Source of the DNA: Rhynchopus sp. YZ270_cl-10
Taxonomy: Eukaryota; Euglenozoa; Diplonemea; Diplonemida; Diplonemidae
Direction: 5' to 3'
DNA length: 64,000 nucleotides
Assembly: GCA_964035575.1 (NCBI GenBank)
Contig: OZ037925.1
Coordinates: 186,001 to 250,000 of the forward strand
The notes beneath the pieces were generated by a model. The model saw nothing but the letters and a program-made list of their open reading frames with translations. It had not been told where the DNA came from and ran no database searches. Position numbers and translations under genes: made by a program. Positions 31,626 to 42,296 of the stretch are shown piece after piece (within the stretch, counting starts at the first letter, position 1; each line of letters opens with the position of its first letter).

Positions 31626-31966
31626 CATATCTGGATATGTGCGCTTTTTTCCGATATGGGCGCATTAAAATATGTAAAGTATGGGCGTAATATGGGCGGA
31701 TACGGGCGCCTTTTTTGCCCATATCCGCCCATATGGGCGCAAAAATAGCCTATATTGCCCATATCCCGTTTTTTGGGGGTGCCCATATTGGCAGCTGCCC
31801 ATGTGGGCGTTCCATGTATGTTACAACGCATCTCAGTCGAGTTCATGCAAAGGGTGGGACGTGGGTGTTCCGTGACGTAAGGGAAGCGGAGGCTGTTCAC
31901 AAACAGGGCACTAGCTAGGTGCTTTTTTGCGGTTTCAAAACCGCAAAAACCCGGTTTTGCGGTTTG

Positions 31967-33792
31967 CAGGGTCCTCAAGGGGGTGCAAAAAAAATTTTTT
32001 GCACCCAAAAAAAAAAAAAAAAGAAAAGTCGGGGGCATGTGTGTTTGGGCAATGTGATTCCGATGCCCGATTTGAGAAATTCTCAGAATCCGAGAAAAAT
32101 TTCTGTGGGTTTTTTGTACAGGGGGGTTTTTTTTTTCTATGGGTTTTTTGTGTAGGATTTTTTTTTTCCCCTAGGGATTTTCTCATAGGCTTTTTGCATA
32201 TGGTGTGACCCCACCACGTTCCGCAATCGGTCTGGAAAGTCCAAAAAAGGAGAAGAAAAAAAAAGAAAAAAGGAAAAAAAAAAAAAAAAGTCCCGTACCG
32301 TTTGCCTGCGGCGCTCAATCCAGAATATCACTGATCGATTTATGATCCGGTTTCGTTTCGGCCACACAGTGTCACTGGGGAAAGGTGTGCAGTCTGTGAC
32401 CACACGATACGTAATGATAACCCACAATTCCTCCTCACCCAAATCAACATCATTCAGAACAGAACATCCCAATCCAAAAATGTCTCTGTGGTCTCATGTG
32501 GTTGAAGGTGAGTCGACGAAGGTGACGGGGAATGTGACGTTTGGCACATCTTCCATCCTGCAGTGCCTCTGCACTACGTTGGCACTGGTGAAGAGCGACA
32601 ACACCCGCACCGACTACACTACGTGGAACGGTGATGGGAGTGAGAAAAAAGATTTTGCAAAAAGAATAAAAGTAGCGTACCGTGCGCCTGCGGCGCAAGC
32701 TTACATCACACCCTTCCCATGACATAGTTTGGCTGTACAATAGTGCAATTTTAAGCGCAATTTTAGAAATGTTGCGTACCGTGGCTTCGCCAGGAACCTT
32801 TGGGTGCCATGGCCACCGTTTCTTTACCTGTTTCATACCCTCACAGAAGCTACGTACCACCATGATATTCTGAAGCTTTGGGGTATGTATGGGGTTTTCT
32901 TGGTGAGATCGAGGCTTCGTCGAGAAAGCTCGGAATACACCCAAAAACCCTGAAAGACCATTTTTTCCCGGCGGGAAAAAATTTTTTTTTGGGAAAAAAA
33001 TTGACCCCCCCCGAGAAAAAAAAACGAGATCCTAGAAACAACCCTGCGATGCAACCCAAAAAAAAAAGTCCCATGTAAAAAACCCATAGAAATTTTTGTG
33101 ATGCCCACCCCAAATTCTCGAAAAAAGGGTGTGATGCCCATACACACATGGTCGGGGGGTGCAAAAAATATTTTTGCACCCCCCCCAAAAAAAAAAAAAG
33201 TTTTTTTGGGGCGAAAAATTTTTTTTGAGGGGGGATTTCAGGCTTCAGCAGGGATTCTCTGGCTTTTCGTCAGCACCACAACAGACACAGCCAAGCACCA
33301 CTAGGTGGCTGTCACACTCACAATGTGTGAAAGTGGTGCCAGGGATGCTCCCTGCGATTGTCGCCACCTTTAGCAGTCCAGGAAAGCAAGCGAAGTGATT
33401 ATGTGGAAGTGTATTTCGTTTTATGCATGGGTACTGAGTGTAATTTTCCGCTCGCTGCGCTCGCGGAGGTACACCTTAAAATTTTTTCCCGCTCGCTTCG
33501 CTCGCGGAAAGACACCCCAATGTGAAATAAAAAAAACGGGCGCAGGAAAATTTTTTTGAGCCTCCCACGATTTCACAAAAACCCAAAAAAATAGCGTCAG
33601 GCCCTGGTTTCCCCATTTTCCCGTGAATTTTCGCACCTCTTCCAACTTTGTCAGGGAGGAGCGCGCGCGAAGCGCGCGCGACGACCGCTTGTGTGGGGAG
33701 AAAGCTCGGAATGGACTTTTCTGAAGGGTTTTGTACAGAAAAATTTTTGCACCCCCAAAATTCCCAGAGAGGGGTGCAGGCTGAGGACCCTG
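31967..33792. mobile_element. hAT-like element H, nested in G
   Basis: Ends CAGGGTCCTCA (11 bp perfect) with exact 8-bp duplication GCGGTTTG at 31959-31966 and 33793-33800. Its TIR equals the first 11 bases of the full hAT transposon's TIR at 20407, so that transposase could in principle act on it. The interior has imperfect inverted repeats with GGGGTGCAAAAA arms, CGCTCGCTTCGCTCGCGG-type hairpins and both hairpin modules. No coding capacity. Confidence 0.9.
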
Positions 33793-33867
33793 GCGGTTTG
33801 GCGGAAAAAAAAAAAAAAAACGGAAAATCTCGGGGCAGGAAAAAAAAAATGTGTGGGGGGTTTTGGG

Positions 33868-34753
33868 CAGGGAAGTTCCTAAGTGGGACCGAGAACATGA
33901 AATTCTGGATTTTAGTTTTTTTTTCCTTTTTTTTTTTCCTTTTTTTCCTTGGGGGGCTTTCTTGTGGTTTCTAGTGGGTTTCACCGTAGGTGACACACCA
34001 CCAGTGTGGTGAAATGGTGGAAACTCTCAAAAGCAAGAGTTTTCAGGGGGCAAGAAAAAAAAAATTGACAACAAAATCCTGCACCGTCAGGGCTGTACCC
34101 CCAATTTTTTTTTGCCTGCGGCGCCATTTTTCATTTTTTGCTCTGCAAAAAAGGGTTCGTTGGAAGCTAGATTTTTACACTGTACTCAAAATTTTTTGCC
34201 TGCGGCGCCATTTATATTATTTTTTGCTCCGCAAAAAGAGAAGTGCAACGCCTCACCGTTCATCGGCGGAAGCACTGGTTCCACGGGTTATCGAACCCCA
34301 GAGAGCACTTCATTGGCATGCACGCGGTTACCGCGAGGGAGCGTGTATACAGGTACAAAATCACTGCCCCATCCAAATAATATTCCCAACGTCTTTGGGG
34401 GTCCCCTTGCATTTTGCAGCCAAAAATGCAACTAGACCAAAGCTGCAAAAAGTTCCGCGCGAGTGTAGCGCGCCCGGGTTTGGGACCCCTTTTTGAATTT
34501 CGAAGGGCGGTTAAAGTGGGCCCAGAATCACAGTTCTGACACTCATTTAGCATTGTGAGCAACTCACTAGTGGTCGTAACCAAAATTTGTATCAATCAAG
34601 AACTTGTCCATTTTCTCGAAATGACCCCACTACAGTGAGGGTAGAGCTCGGAAAGCCCGAAAAAGGGCAAAAAACCCCACCCAAAAAAAGGAAAAAAACG
34701 GGAACATAAATCCAGAATTTTGCTGTTTTTCCCGAGAACAAGGAACAACCCTG
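33868..34753. mobile_element. hAT-like element I, nested in G
   Basis: Ends CAGGGAAGTTCCT and, inverted, CAGGGTTGTTCCT, with exact duplication GTTTTGGG at 33860-33867 and 34754-34761. It shares interior sequence with the element at 39036-39651 (34560-34660 matches 39440-39545) and end sequence with 50977-52169. Confidence 0.88.
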
Positions 34754-35488
34754 GTTTTGGGCACTGTTCGGCCCCCTCGCCCGACCCCCAGATGACTGGC
34801 ATGATAGCACCTTAATTTTTTTCTGCTCGCTGCGCTCACGGAAGTACACCCCAAAAAAATTTCCGCTCGCTTCGCTCGCGGAGTTAACCCATATTTTTTT
34901 TTGCCTGCGGCGCCATTTTCCTTTTTGGCTTCGCAAAAAAGGGTTTGTTGAGTGACTCTGGTGTAAAACCGGCATCTTTACACCGTACCCTAATTTTTTT
35001 TGCCTGCGGCGCCATTTATTATTTTACAATGTCTTCGGGAATCCCCTTGCAATTTGGGCAGTTGCATTTTGCAACCGAAAATGCAATCGATTCAGGTAGA
35101 GGGGTGGTCCACGATCGGGGAGATTAAGTCAGAGCAAGCCGGCGTGCCACCGCTGACATGGAGGAGTATGTGATAGAATGGTCGACAGCAAACAGGAGAC
35201 TGGGGGGAGTACGTGCGAACGTCGGAAGCTGTGCAGACCATGCGGCAACACATGCTCACGCACAGAAGCATTCTGATACATGCAATGAAGTTGGCAGGAG
35301 ATTCCACCAGGGGTCAGTGGGTTTAGCCCCGTAAAAAATGCCCTGTAAGTAACCCCTTCCCAAAATCTCCCCGTCCCTCATTCGTGTGTTTTCCCTTCTA
35401 GTTTGTCGCCGCGCGAAATTTTTTTTTGAAACCGCAAAACCGCAAAAAAACGGAAAAAAAAAAGTCTAGCTAGTGCCCTGTTCACAAA

Positions 35489-36636
35489 CGCAAAAAAAAA
35501 AAAAAAAAAAAAAAAAAAATGCAAAACTCTGAGCTCATGGCAACGCCTTATTAACCAGCCTGCGGGAGGAAAGGTGAGTAGGGAGTAGAAGGTGTAAAGG
35601 GGCTGCTGACAATCTTATTAGTATGAGTGTAGATAACCCAGAGGAGCTCCACTATGTTTGGGGGGAAAGTTTTTTTTTTTTGAAAACTTGGTTGTATTAG
35701 TGTAGCCACCCTAGAGTGTGCTCCACTATTTTTTTGTTGTTTGAGTAAGATGGACCACAAAAACGCAGCCAGCAGTGCAGCATACAAATGACTCCATGAA
35801 GGGGGAAAAGGAGGCAGTAAAAAAAAAGCGTTTGCACCCTAGAACAACAAAAGAGAAAAAAGAGCTGCAAAAAACAAGCCCGTTTCTTTTAATTGCCGTT
35901 CAGATGGATAATCTCTCTTTTTGCTGCCAACTTTTTGCCCCAAACATTTTTGACCTTTTTTCTCGTGCACTGTGGCCAGCTGCATTTTTTTGTGGAAAAA
36001 AAGCAGAAAATTGAAAAAAAAAAAGAAAAAACAGAGGGAAAAGGGGAAAAAGACCATATTGCAAGGTGCACATTACACCATGCCCGAGCGAAGCCCTTGC
36101 AGGCTGGGTTGGGGAGATGGTGCGGTTTCAATACTATTATGGTTTAACAAAAAGGCAGTGTGGCCTGCGACAAGATAATCCATCTCGTTAACAGGGCACA
36201 GGGCCAGGCACCGTGGGGCACTTCCTTGTAGAAAGAACTGATAAGAAGTGCATGTGGGCCAAGAAAAGTGGGGGAGGGACAACAATTGATGAAAATAAGC
36301 AATCTTGAACGGTGTCATCACGCAAAACATCCGGGGTTGTAATATTGACCGGGGGGGAAAAGGAGGGCCTCGTGTGTGTTATGGGCAAATGGTCGGGTGT
36401 GTGAAATAACTGTCATGGTTCTGAGCAAAGAGCTTCAGAATACATTTTCCCATCACACAGACCACCCGAACCGATACACCAAAGAACACCAAGGCAGTAA
36501 TGAAAGAGAAAAACGTTGAAGTGACCAAAAACGGGCAGTCCACTAAAAAGGAAAAAACTTTGTTTGTTGTGCATGAAGCACTTCGTGTTCGTCTGTAGGG
36601 ATGCTCAAAGGGGAGCGGTGTTCCAGGAGAGCCAGT
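35489..36636. other. Spacer with long A-tract, no gene seen
   Basis: Starts with a run of about 28 A that ends in TGCAAAACTCTGAGCTCATG, shared with 14480-14600. 35672-35735 repeats 225-300. The rest is A/T-rich with no recognisable protein. Confidence 0.5.
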
Positions 36637-38928
36637 CTACTGGTCGTAGTGGTCGACGTCGAAGAACTGGTTCCACCCCCTCCTGATCCTGCGGCACGCA
36701 ATCTTCTTGCAGCAGAGCTCCTCAATGTAGCACTTCTTCTCGTTCTTCGAGCGGCACTTTGCATTCTTCTTCTGCTTGTAGCCCTCCTTGCACACAGGGT
36801 GCGCCATGCAGCACGGCGCCACCTCGTCACGCACACAGCAGCTCGGGCATTCCTTGCTTGTGCAGGTGGGGTCAGCAGTGCATGTGTAGCCAGGCTTGCA
36901 CTTCTCAAGGCCAGCTCCACAGAACGGTCCCTTGTCATCGCAGAAAGCAGGCACAACGTCACGCACACAGCAGCTGGAGCAGCGGTCAGTTGCGATCTCG
37001 GCATCAGTGCATGTGGGGTCAAAAGTGCAGGTGTAGCCAGGCTTGCACTCGGCGAAACCTCTGCCACAGAACGGTCCCTTGTCGTCACAGAAGGCAGGAA
37101 CAACGTCGCGCACACAGCAGCTGGGGCATTCCTTGCTTGTGCAGGTGGGGTCAACGGTGCATGTGTAGCCAGGCTTGCACTTCTCAAGGCCAGTTCCGCA
37201 GAACGGTCCCTTGTCATCGCAGAAAGCAGGCACAACGTCACGCACACAGCAGCTGGAGCAGCGGTCGGTTGCGATCTCAGCATCAGTGCAGGTGGGGTCA
37301 AAAGTGCATGTGTAGCCAGGCTTGCACTCGGCGAAACCTCTGCCACAGAACGGTCCCTTGTCGTCACAGAAGGCAGGAACAACGTCGCGCACACAGCAGC
37401 TGGGGCATTCCTTGCTTGTGCAGGTGGGGTCAACGGTGCATGTGTAGCCAGGCTTGCACTTCTCAAGGCCAGCTCCGCAGAACGGTCCCTTGTCGTCACA
37501 GAAGGCAGGCACAACGTCACGCACACAGCAGCTGGAGCAGCGGTCGGTTGCGATCTCAGCATCAGTGCATGTGGGGTCAAAAGTGCAGGTGTAGCCAGGC
37601 TTGCACTCGGCGAAACCTCTGCCACAGAACGGTCCCTTGTCGTCGCAGAAGGCAGGGGTAGCGTCCACACAGGTGCCGGGGACATCGCACGTAGGCTCGG
37701 AGCACTCGCACTGCAGACCCTTGGCACACTGGTCGTAGTAGCACGGCAGCACAAACCCGCCGCAGGTCTCCCCCTTCTGGACGAACGGCACACATTCCTT
37801 TCCGAGCAGACACCCCTGCCCAGAGGCAGTGTCGTGCACAGCACGGCACCACGTGCCTGTGGGGCAGGTCGCGTCCGTCTCGCATTTGTTCGACACAGGC
37901 TCGTCACGCACGCAGCAGCTGCTGCACCGGTCAGTCTCAGCACCAGTGCAGGTAGGGTCAACAGTGCAGGTGTAGCCAGTCTTGCATGCGTCGAAGCCCT
38001 TGCCGCAGAAGGGGCCGTGTGCGTCGCAGTAGGCAGGCTCAGGCACAACCTCCTCGACACAGCATCCCCGGCAGTCGGCACCGCCCGTGGCAGGGTCGCA
38101 TGAGTCCGAGGGGTCGTCCATGCAGACGTAGCCCTTCTGCTCACACTCGAAGCCCTGCTTGCCACCGCACTTCACCTTTGCGTCGCAGAAGGCAGGCTGC
38201 GTGGGCACCTTCACACAGCAGCCCCCGCAGTCGGCACCCCCCGCCGCCTCGCACGTCGGGTCGATGAAGCAGTCGAAGCCCTTCTCGCACTGAAGCCCAG
38301 CGATGCCTGCGCACTGGTCCCAGTTGCAGGCAGGTGTGGGCGGTGTCGACGCAGGCACACAGCACCCAGAGCAGTCAGGCTGGCCGTCGCAGTCCGACTC
38401 GCACACCTGGCCCTCCTCACACTTCAGCGCACCAATGCCACCACAGGTCTTGCAGACAGGAGGCACAGGCACAGGCGCAGAGTCCAGGTTGTACGCACAC
38501 TTGCCGGCGTCACACTTGAAGCCAAACGCAGCGGGGCAGTCGCAGGTGGAGATGAAGCTGCCGCCGCACTGCTCGTAGAGGCCCTTCATCGAGTAGAAGC
38601 CGTCGAGCATCTCCTTGCTCATGTCCGCACGGCCCACCAGGTTCCGGGTGCAGCCACAGCTCGTCCCGGTCAGGGGTGTGCCGCACTGGTCGGCCGTGGT
38701 GCAGGACTGCAGGTCCGTCAGGAAGGTCTCAAACGCCTCTGTCACCAACGTGCAGTCGATGCAGCACCCGGCGCAGTCTGCCGTCGTGAGCGGGTCGCAG
38801 CCGGCAGGTGCGCAGGCGAAGCCCTCCTTGCACTGCAGGGCACCGATGCCGCCGCACATCGCAGTCCCGACGTCGCACTGTGCCGCACACCCAACAGCCA
38901 TCAGCAGCACTGCTGCGTGACGCATCAT
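36637..38928 (-). CDS. Secreted cysteine-rich repeat protein
   Basis: Encodes 763 residues. The ATG at 38928 begins a signal peptide (MMRHAAVLLMAVGCAAQ). No membrane segment is seen, so it is probably secreted or part of a wall or lorica. The N-terminal part has Cys-rich units with CGGIGALxCxEG and CxGCC patterns. The C-terminal part has seven tandem units of the type FCDDKGPFCG-G--ECKPGYTC, -DPTCT, CSSCCVRDVVPA. They alternate between a 52-residue and a 45-residue form, giving three copies of a pair of about 97 residues (about 291 bp) that are nearly identical at DNA level. The last 50 residues are Lys/Arg-rich with several Cys (KKNAKCRSKNEKKC). The many paired Cys suggest disulphide-bonded repeats. 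Family not recognised. Confidence 0.85.
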   Translation of the reverse strand: MMRHAAVLLMAVGCAAQCDVGTAMCGGIGALQCKEGFACAPAGCDPLTTADCAGCCIDCTLVTEAFETFLTDLQSCTTADQCGTPLTGTSCGCTRNLVGRADMSKEMLDGFYSMKGLYEQCGGSFISTCDCPAAFGFKCDAGKCAYNLDSAPVPVPPVCKTCGGIGALKCEEGQVCESDCDGQPDCSGCCVPASTPPTPACNWDQCAGIAGLQCEKGFDCFIDPTCEAAGGADCGGCCVKVPTQPAFCDAKVKCGGKQGFECEQKGYVCMDDPSDSCDPATGGADCRGCCVEEVVPEPAYCDAHGPFCGKGFDACKTGYTCTVDPTCTGAETDRCSSCCVRDEPVSNKCETDATCPTGTWCRAVHDTASGQGCLLGKECVPFVQKGETCGGFVLPCYYDQCAKGLQCECSEPTCDVPGTCVDATPAFCDDKGPFCGRGFAECKPGYTCTFDPTCTDAEIATDRCSSCCVRDVVPAFCDDKGPFCGAGLEKCKPGYTCTVDPTCTSKECPSCCVRDVVPAFCDDKGPFCGRGFAECKPGYTCTFDPTCTDAEIATDRCSSCCVRDVVPAFCDDKGPFCGTGLEKCKPGYTCTVDPTCTSKECPSCCVRDVVPAFCDDKGPFCGRGFAECKPGYTCTFDPTCTDAEIATDRCSSCCVRDVVPAFCDDKGPFCGAGLEKCKPGYTCTADPTCTSKECPSCCVRDEVAPCCMAHPVCKEGYKQKKNAKCRSKNEKKCYIEELCCKKIACRRIRRGWNQFFDVDHYDQ

Positions 38929-39035
38929 ATTGTTTAGTGTTTTTTTTGTGGTATGTCTGGTGTGTCTGGTGTGTGGTTACTAGATGGTAGGCATTGCACA
39001 ATACAACAGCGAAAATAGGCAACTGTCCTTTTCCC

Positions 39036-39651
39036 AGAGTCCTAGCTTGCCTGGGTCAGTGGGTCAAGCTGACCCAAGTGCCTGGGTCGCGACCCACGAA
39101 AAAAAAAAAAAAAGGGAATTAATTAATTTGGAATTGGGAAATTCTGATTTTTTCCCCTCTTTGGGGGGGCCCACCACCTTTTCTGGGGTAAGAAAAAAAA
39201 TATTGACAAAAAAATCCGGCACCGTCCAGGGCTGGACCCAATTTTTTTTGCCTGCGGCGCCATTTTTTCCTTTTTTGCTCCGCAAAAAAGGGTTCGTAGA
39301 GTGACTCTGTGGTGTAAAAAGCTACATTTTTACACCGTACCCTAATTTTTTTCGCCTGCGGCGCCATTTTATATATTTTGTGTTGGGTGATCTATGAACG
39401 GGGAGTGATTTTTATGGTAAAAGTAGCGTTCCACTTAACGTTGTGAGCAACTCACTAGTCGTAGTGGCCAAAATTTGTATCAGTCAAGAACTTGTCCATT
39501 TTTCTGAAATGACCCCACCACAGTGAGGGTAGAGCTCGGAAAACCCAAAAAAGCCAAGACAAGCCCCCCAAGGCCCAAAACCTCTGCTGACCCAAAAAAA
39601 AAATTCTGACCCAGATTTGGCATTTTTTTCCAAAACCAAGCTAGGACCCTG
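39036..39651. mobile_element. hAT-like element R
   Basis: Ends AGAGTCCTAGCTTG (a C shared with the flank may precede it) and, inverted, CAGGGTCCTAGCTTG, with exact 8-bp duplication CTTTTCCC at 39028-39035 and 39652-39659. The interior matches element I and contains two GCCTGCGGCGCCATTT blocks (39249, 39354). No coding capacity. Confidence 0.82.
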
Positions 39652-40031
39652 CTTTTCCCTTTTGACAAGAAAAAAAAAATGTGGCTCTGATGATATCCGC
39701 GAGATGCTAGGGAGGCAAGGAAAACTGGGCTGGGAAGGGAGGTGTGCACAAAAAGAGCAAGACGGCGCACTACCTTCATTCCGCTGCGCACACGACACAC
39801 ATTTAGTTCACTCCTTTTGCCGATGCGACATCATCACCCTCTGGAGCAAACTTTCCTGCCGGTGCGGGGGCAGACGGATCGTATCCCGGTACCTCCGCCC
39901 ACGACGGCATTGGCCCTGTCACGTTCAACTTCAATGCGGGGATCTGTACATAATTTATTTCATTTTTTTATCAAGAATAAGTGATTTTTGAATAACACAA
40001 ACACTTCGTTGGAGGCAGGTACTGCCTCCAA

Positions 40032-41315
40032 CTAACTTGAATACGCCTCTCTGTACAACTCACTATTTAGTAGGGGGACGAAAGGCTGCAAAGAAACGCC
40101 TCATCTTGCACAACACTAAAATGACCCCCCTCCCCTTTTTGCCAACAACACCACCCCAACTCTTTTACACCTAAAGACCCACCCACCTCCTCCCCCTTCC
40201 TCACCCCTGCATACCTCGTAGTGAACTGCATGCAGATGAATCGCTGTGTCAGCTGTGGGCATCTCGTTGGGTCTGTCACAGAGCGCCTTTTCAACCCAGT
40301 CGCACTTCCCGCACCAGGTCTGCCGGGAGCTGCGAAGCACTTCACGAAGGGTACCACGGTCATCGTCGAGATAGAGCTCCGCACCAGGGGGACCTTTTGC
40401 TGCACCGTAGGTAGCGTCGTATACGATGGGGGCGCCTAACGTGGCAAGATGCGCACGGATCTGATGTCTCAGGCCTGATACAGGGGAGGCTTCTACTATG
40501 CTTGTATTCCGCTTCACGTCGTGAGAAAGACGTTTAAAGTGTGTCGTTGCCGGCTTGCCACCTTCAGATACGGGGCGTACTACTGAACGTCCGAGTTTGG
40601 TGTCGAAACTGAGGGGTGAGGTGCAGGTTGCTTCTTCGGGGAAGTTTCCTTCGACGGATGCGATGTAGCGTTTGAAAACTCTGCGTGAGGCGAGCTCTTG
40701 GAGGCCTAGACGGGCCGCTTTGCCACCTCGGGTGAGGATTTGGACCCCACTCACGTTGACATCGAGACGGTGGAGGAGGTGCAGTTTGGGGAGGTTGAGA
40801 AGTTGTGCGGTGATGTCCACAATGTTGTTGTTCCCCCCTTCGCCCGAAACGCAGGGAATACCGGCAGGTTTGTTGACCACAACGAAACGGCCGTCGTCGA
40901 GGAGAATGTCAACCGGGGCACCTGATACGGCACGGTCGTGTTGGTGCTTTGTGATCTCCAGGCGGTCCTGTTTGTGCAGGATATGGTCGTGGGGGACGGT
41001 GCAAAATTTCTCAGTAAAAGAGTCGCGGTCCTCCCGAAAGAGTTTATGTCTCTTCAGTTTGACCCGCCCTCCATCAATAACCTCACGCCAGTATGCGCGG
41101 GATTCCTCCATAGGCTGGGTACCACGGTGCTTCCGGAAAGCGGACGACAAAACTTCAAGAACGGTTTCACCGTCATCACGGTCGCGTACGGCGTATACAT
41201 GCTGGGATAACATCGGGACGGAATAGCGCAGCGCACCCACCACAACATGAGTGCCTCCCTTAAATACGACAGGCTCTGCAATGGTCGTCACATCTGCGAT
41301 GGTGACGCCTGGCAT
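40032..41315 (-). CDS. RluA-family RNA pseudouridine synthase, two exons inferred
   Basis: Converts uridine to pseudouridine in RNA. Exon 1 (40215-41315, ATG at 41315, MPGVTIADVTTIAEP) has an S4-like lead, then the catalytic domain: FVVVNKPAGIPCVSG, the catalytic-Asp motif HRLDVNVSGVQILTR (Asp within HRLD), and the closing motif GLRHQIRAHLATLGAPIVYD. Without splicing the frame runs on into low-complexity Gly-rich residues. A donor GAG|GTATGC after HLHAVHYE and an acceptor TTTCTTTGCAG at 40086 remove 129 bp and add 17 residues (PFVPLLNSELYREAYSS) with a stop at 40032. This gives about 384 residues; the intron is inference. A T12-ACAG site lies 21 bases before the ATG. The target RNA cannot be told. 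Confidence 0.85.
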
Positions 41316-41336
41316 TTTTCTATTATTTTTGCTGTC

Positions 41337-41352
41337 CTGTAAAAAAAAAAAA
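41337..41352 (-). promoter_or_regulatory. Candidate splice or trans-splice acceptor
   Basis: On the minus strand twelve T are followed by ACAG, 21 bases before the RluA-type start and 10 bases after the stop of the upstream gene. Such a tract in a 47-bp gap between two co-directional genes resembles trans-splice acceptors of euglenozoans. A cis-acceptor joining the two reading frames is the alternative; the frame stays open from the AG to the ATG. Confidence 0.5.
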
Positions 41353-41362
41353 CCGTTTTTTT

Positions 41363-41917
41363 TTAGCCCACAACCACCCAGCGATTTTCGCTGAGGATCG
41401 CAAAACGTCGGGAAGGGGTGGGGATGTGCCGCGCGAGGGGTGCTGCCAGGGCTGCTGCGGTGTGGCGTTGGAGAAGTCGTTGCGGGTCCTGGAGGGACCG
41501 CACTGCGGCAACCCAGGTGGCATGCGGTGCTGGGGTGCTCGCTGTGCCGAAGACGTGAGACCAGACCTCCGCTACTGATACTCCTATGTTACGTGCCCCA
41601 GAGTGTACTGTCTTGTGATGTGCTGCGTGCGCCTTCCTCACCACCCCCCACACCCGCCGCACCTCTGCCCCCGACAGCACAAAGTTCGCCTTCAGCTCCA
41701 ACATCACAGCCGCCCCTGGCGCCACTCCTACACCTCTGGTCGCAACACATTCCCTCCAAAACTCGAGTATATCCACCTCAGTCCACACTGCTAAGGGGGT
41801 ATGCGAAAACCCTGGTCCAAACCCAGAGGTATCCAGTAAGGAAGAAGAGGGGTGGGGAGGTGGAGGGGGTGGAGGAGGAGAAGGTGGGGAAGAGCTTCGG
41901 GCTCTCTTACCCGGCAT
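41363..41917 (-). CDS. Small hypothetical protein
   Basis: About 184 residues from the ATG at 41917 (MPGKRARSSSPPSPP). Another ATG lies nine codons upstream. The first 40 residues are basic and Pro/Ser-rich. The rest is Ala/Val-rich and predicted helical (AVMLELKANFVLSGAEVRRV, WGVVRKAHAAHH, VSVAEVWSHVFG). No Cys and no enzyme motif are seen, and the family is not recognised. It sits 47 bp upstream of the RluA-type gene on the same strand. GC-rich codon use matches the neighbouring real genes. Confidence 0.6.
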   Translation of the reverse strand: MPGKRARSSSPPSPPPPPPPPHPSSSLLDTSGFGPGFSHTPLAVWTEVDILEFWRECVATRGVGVAPGAAVMLELKANFVLSGAEVRRVWGVVRKAHAAHHKTVHSGARNIGVSVAEVWSHVFGTASTPAPHATWVAAVRSLQDPQRLLQRHTAAALAAPLARHIPTPSRRFAILSENRWVVVG

Positions 41918-42008
41918 TTCTTGTTTAGGGGGAAGCGAAGGCAATGCTTACTTAGTCGGCCTTTGTGCACATTAAATGGTGGAAGAGAGAGAGGGTGAGA
42001 GACAGGTA

Positions 42009-42296
42009 ATGGTGGCAGTATTGTGATGGGAGGCCATTGGAATGTGCAAAATACATCAAAATACATCACAATACATCAAAATTGGTGTGATCGCCCAAAC
42101 GGATTCTCCGTGGTTCTCCCGTGCTCCGCAAATCTTAAAAAAGCCCGAAACAGTTCTCCGTGGTTCCCCCGTGGTTCCGTGGGTTGTCCTTCCCCCCTGA
42201 ATCACACCAAAAATACATCAAAATTCATCAAAATACAGATTTATTTTGATGTATTTTGCGCATTCCAATGGGCTCCCATCACAATACTGCCACCAT
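42009..42296. mobile_element. Foldback MITE, CCATTGGAATGCGC family, best copy
   Basis: Inverted ends ATGGTGGCAGTATTGTGATG then CCATTGGAATG and AAAATACATCAAAA, about 55 bp matched. TA at 42007-42008 and 42297-42298. Relatives at 2365-2490 and 59561-59622. TA duplication suggests a Tc1/mariner-type enzyme. Confidence 0.82.

Larger units (their letters stand above)
31904..35480. mobile_element. hAT-like element G hosting two nested elements
   Basis: Perfect 15-bp inverted ends CAGGGCACTAGCTAG and exact 8-bp duplication TTCACAAA at 31896-31903 and 35481-35488. The subterminal zones repeat GCGGTTTTG / AAACCGCAAAA. Elements H and I lie inside. Its own interior (34760-35450) has GCCTGCGGCGCCATTT repeats and no transposase. 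Confidence 0.9.
29030..35617. repeat. Duplicated block, copy 2
   Basis: Same order of pieces as 9150-14600. It is interrupted by about 520 bp at 30801-31315, absent from copy 1, and by the nested hAT-like elements at 31904-35480. Confidence 0.75.

Noticed and set aside
33040-33055. GAAACAACCCTG as the right end of a further nested hAT-like element in H
   Set aside because: No partner end with a matching 8-bp flank (CGATGCAA) was found.
34270-34330. Possible tRNA on the minus strand (GGTTCGATAACC like a B box)
   Set aside because: The T-stem would need a G-A pair at its closing position and no acceptor stem or anticodon arm could be drawn; it lies inside hAT-like element I.
36601-38165. 500- and 540-codon frames overlapping the Cys-rich gene
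   Set aside because: Low-complexity readings of the same tandem DNA in other frames; only the 763-residue frame has regular Cys spacing and a signal peptide.
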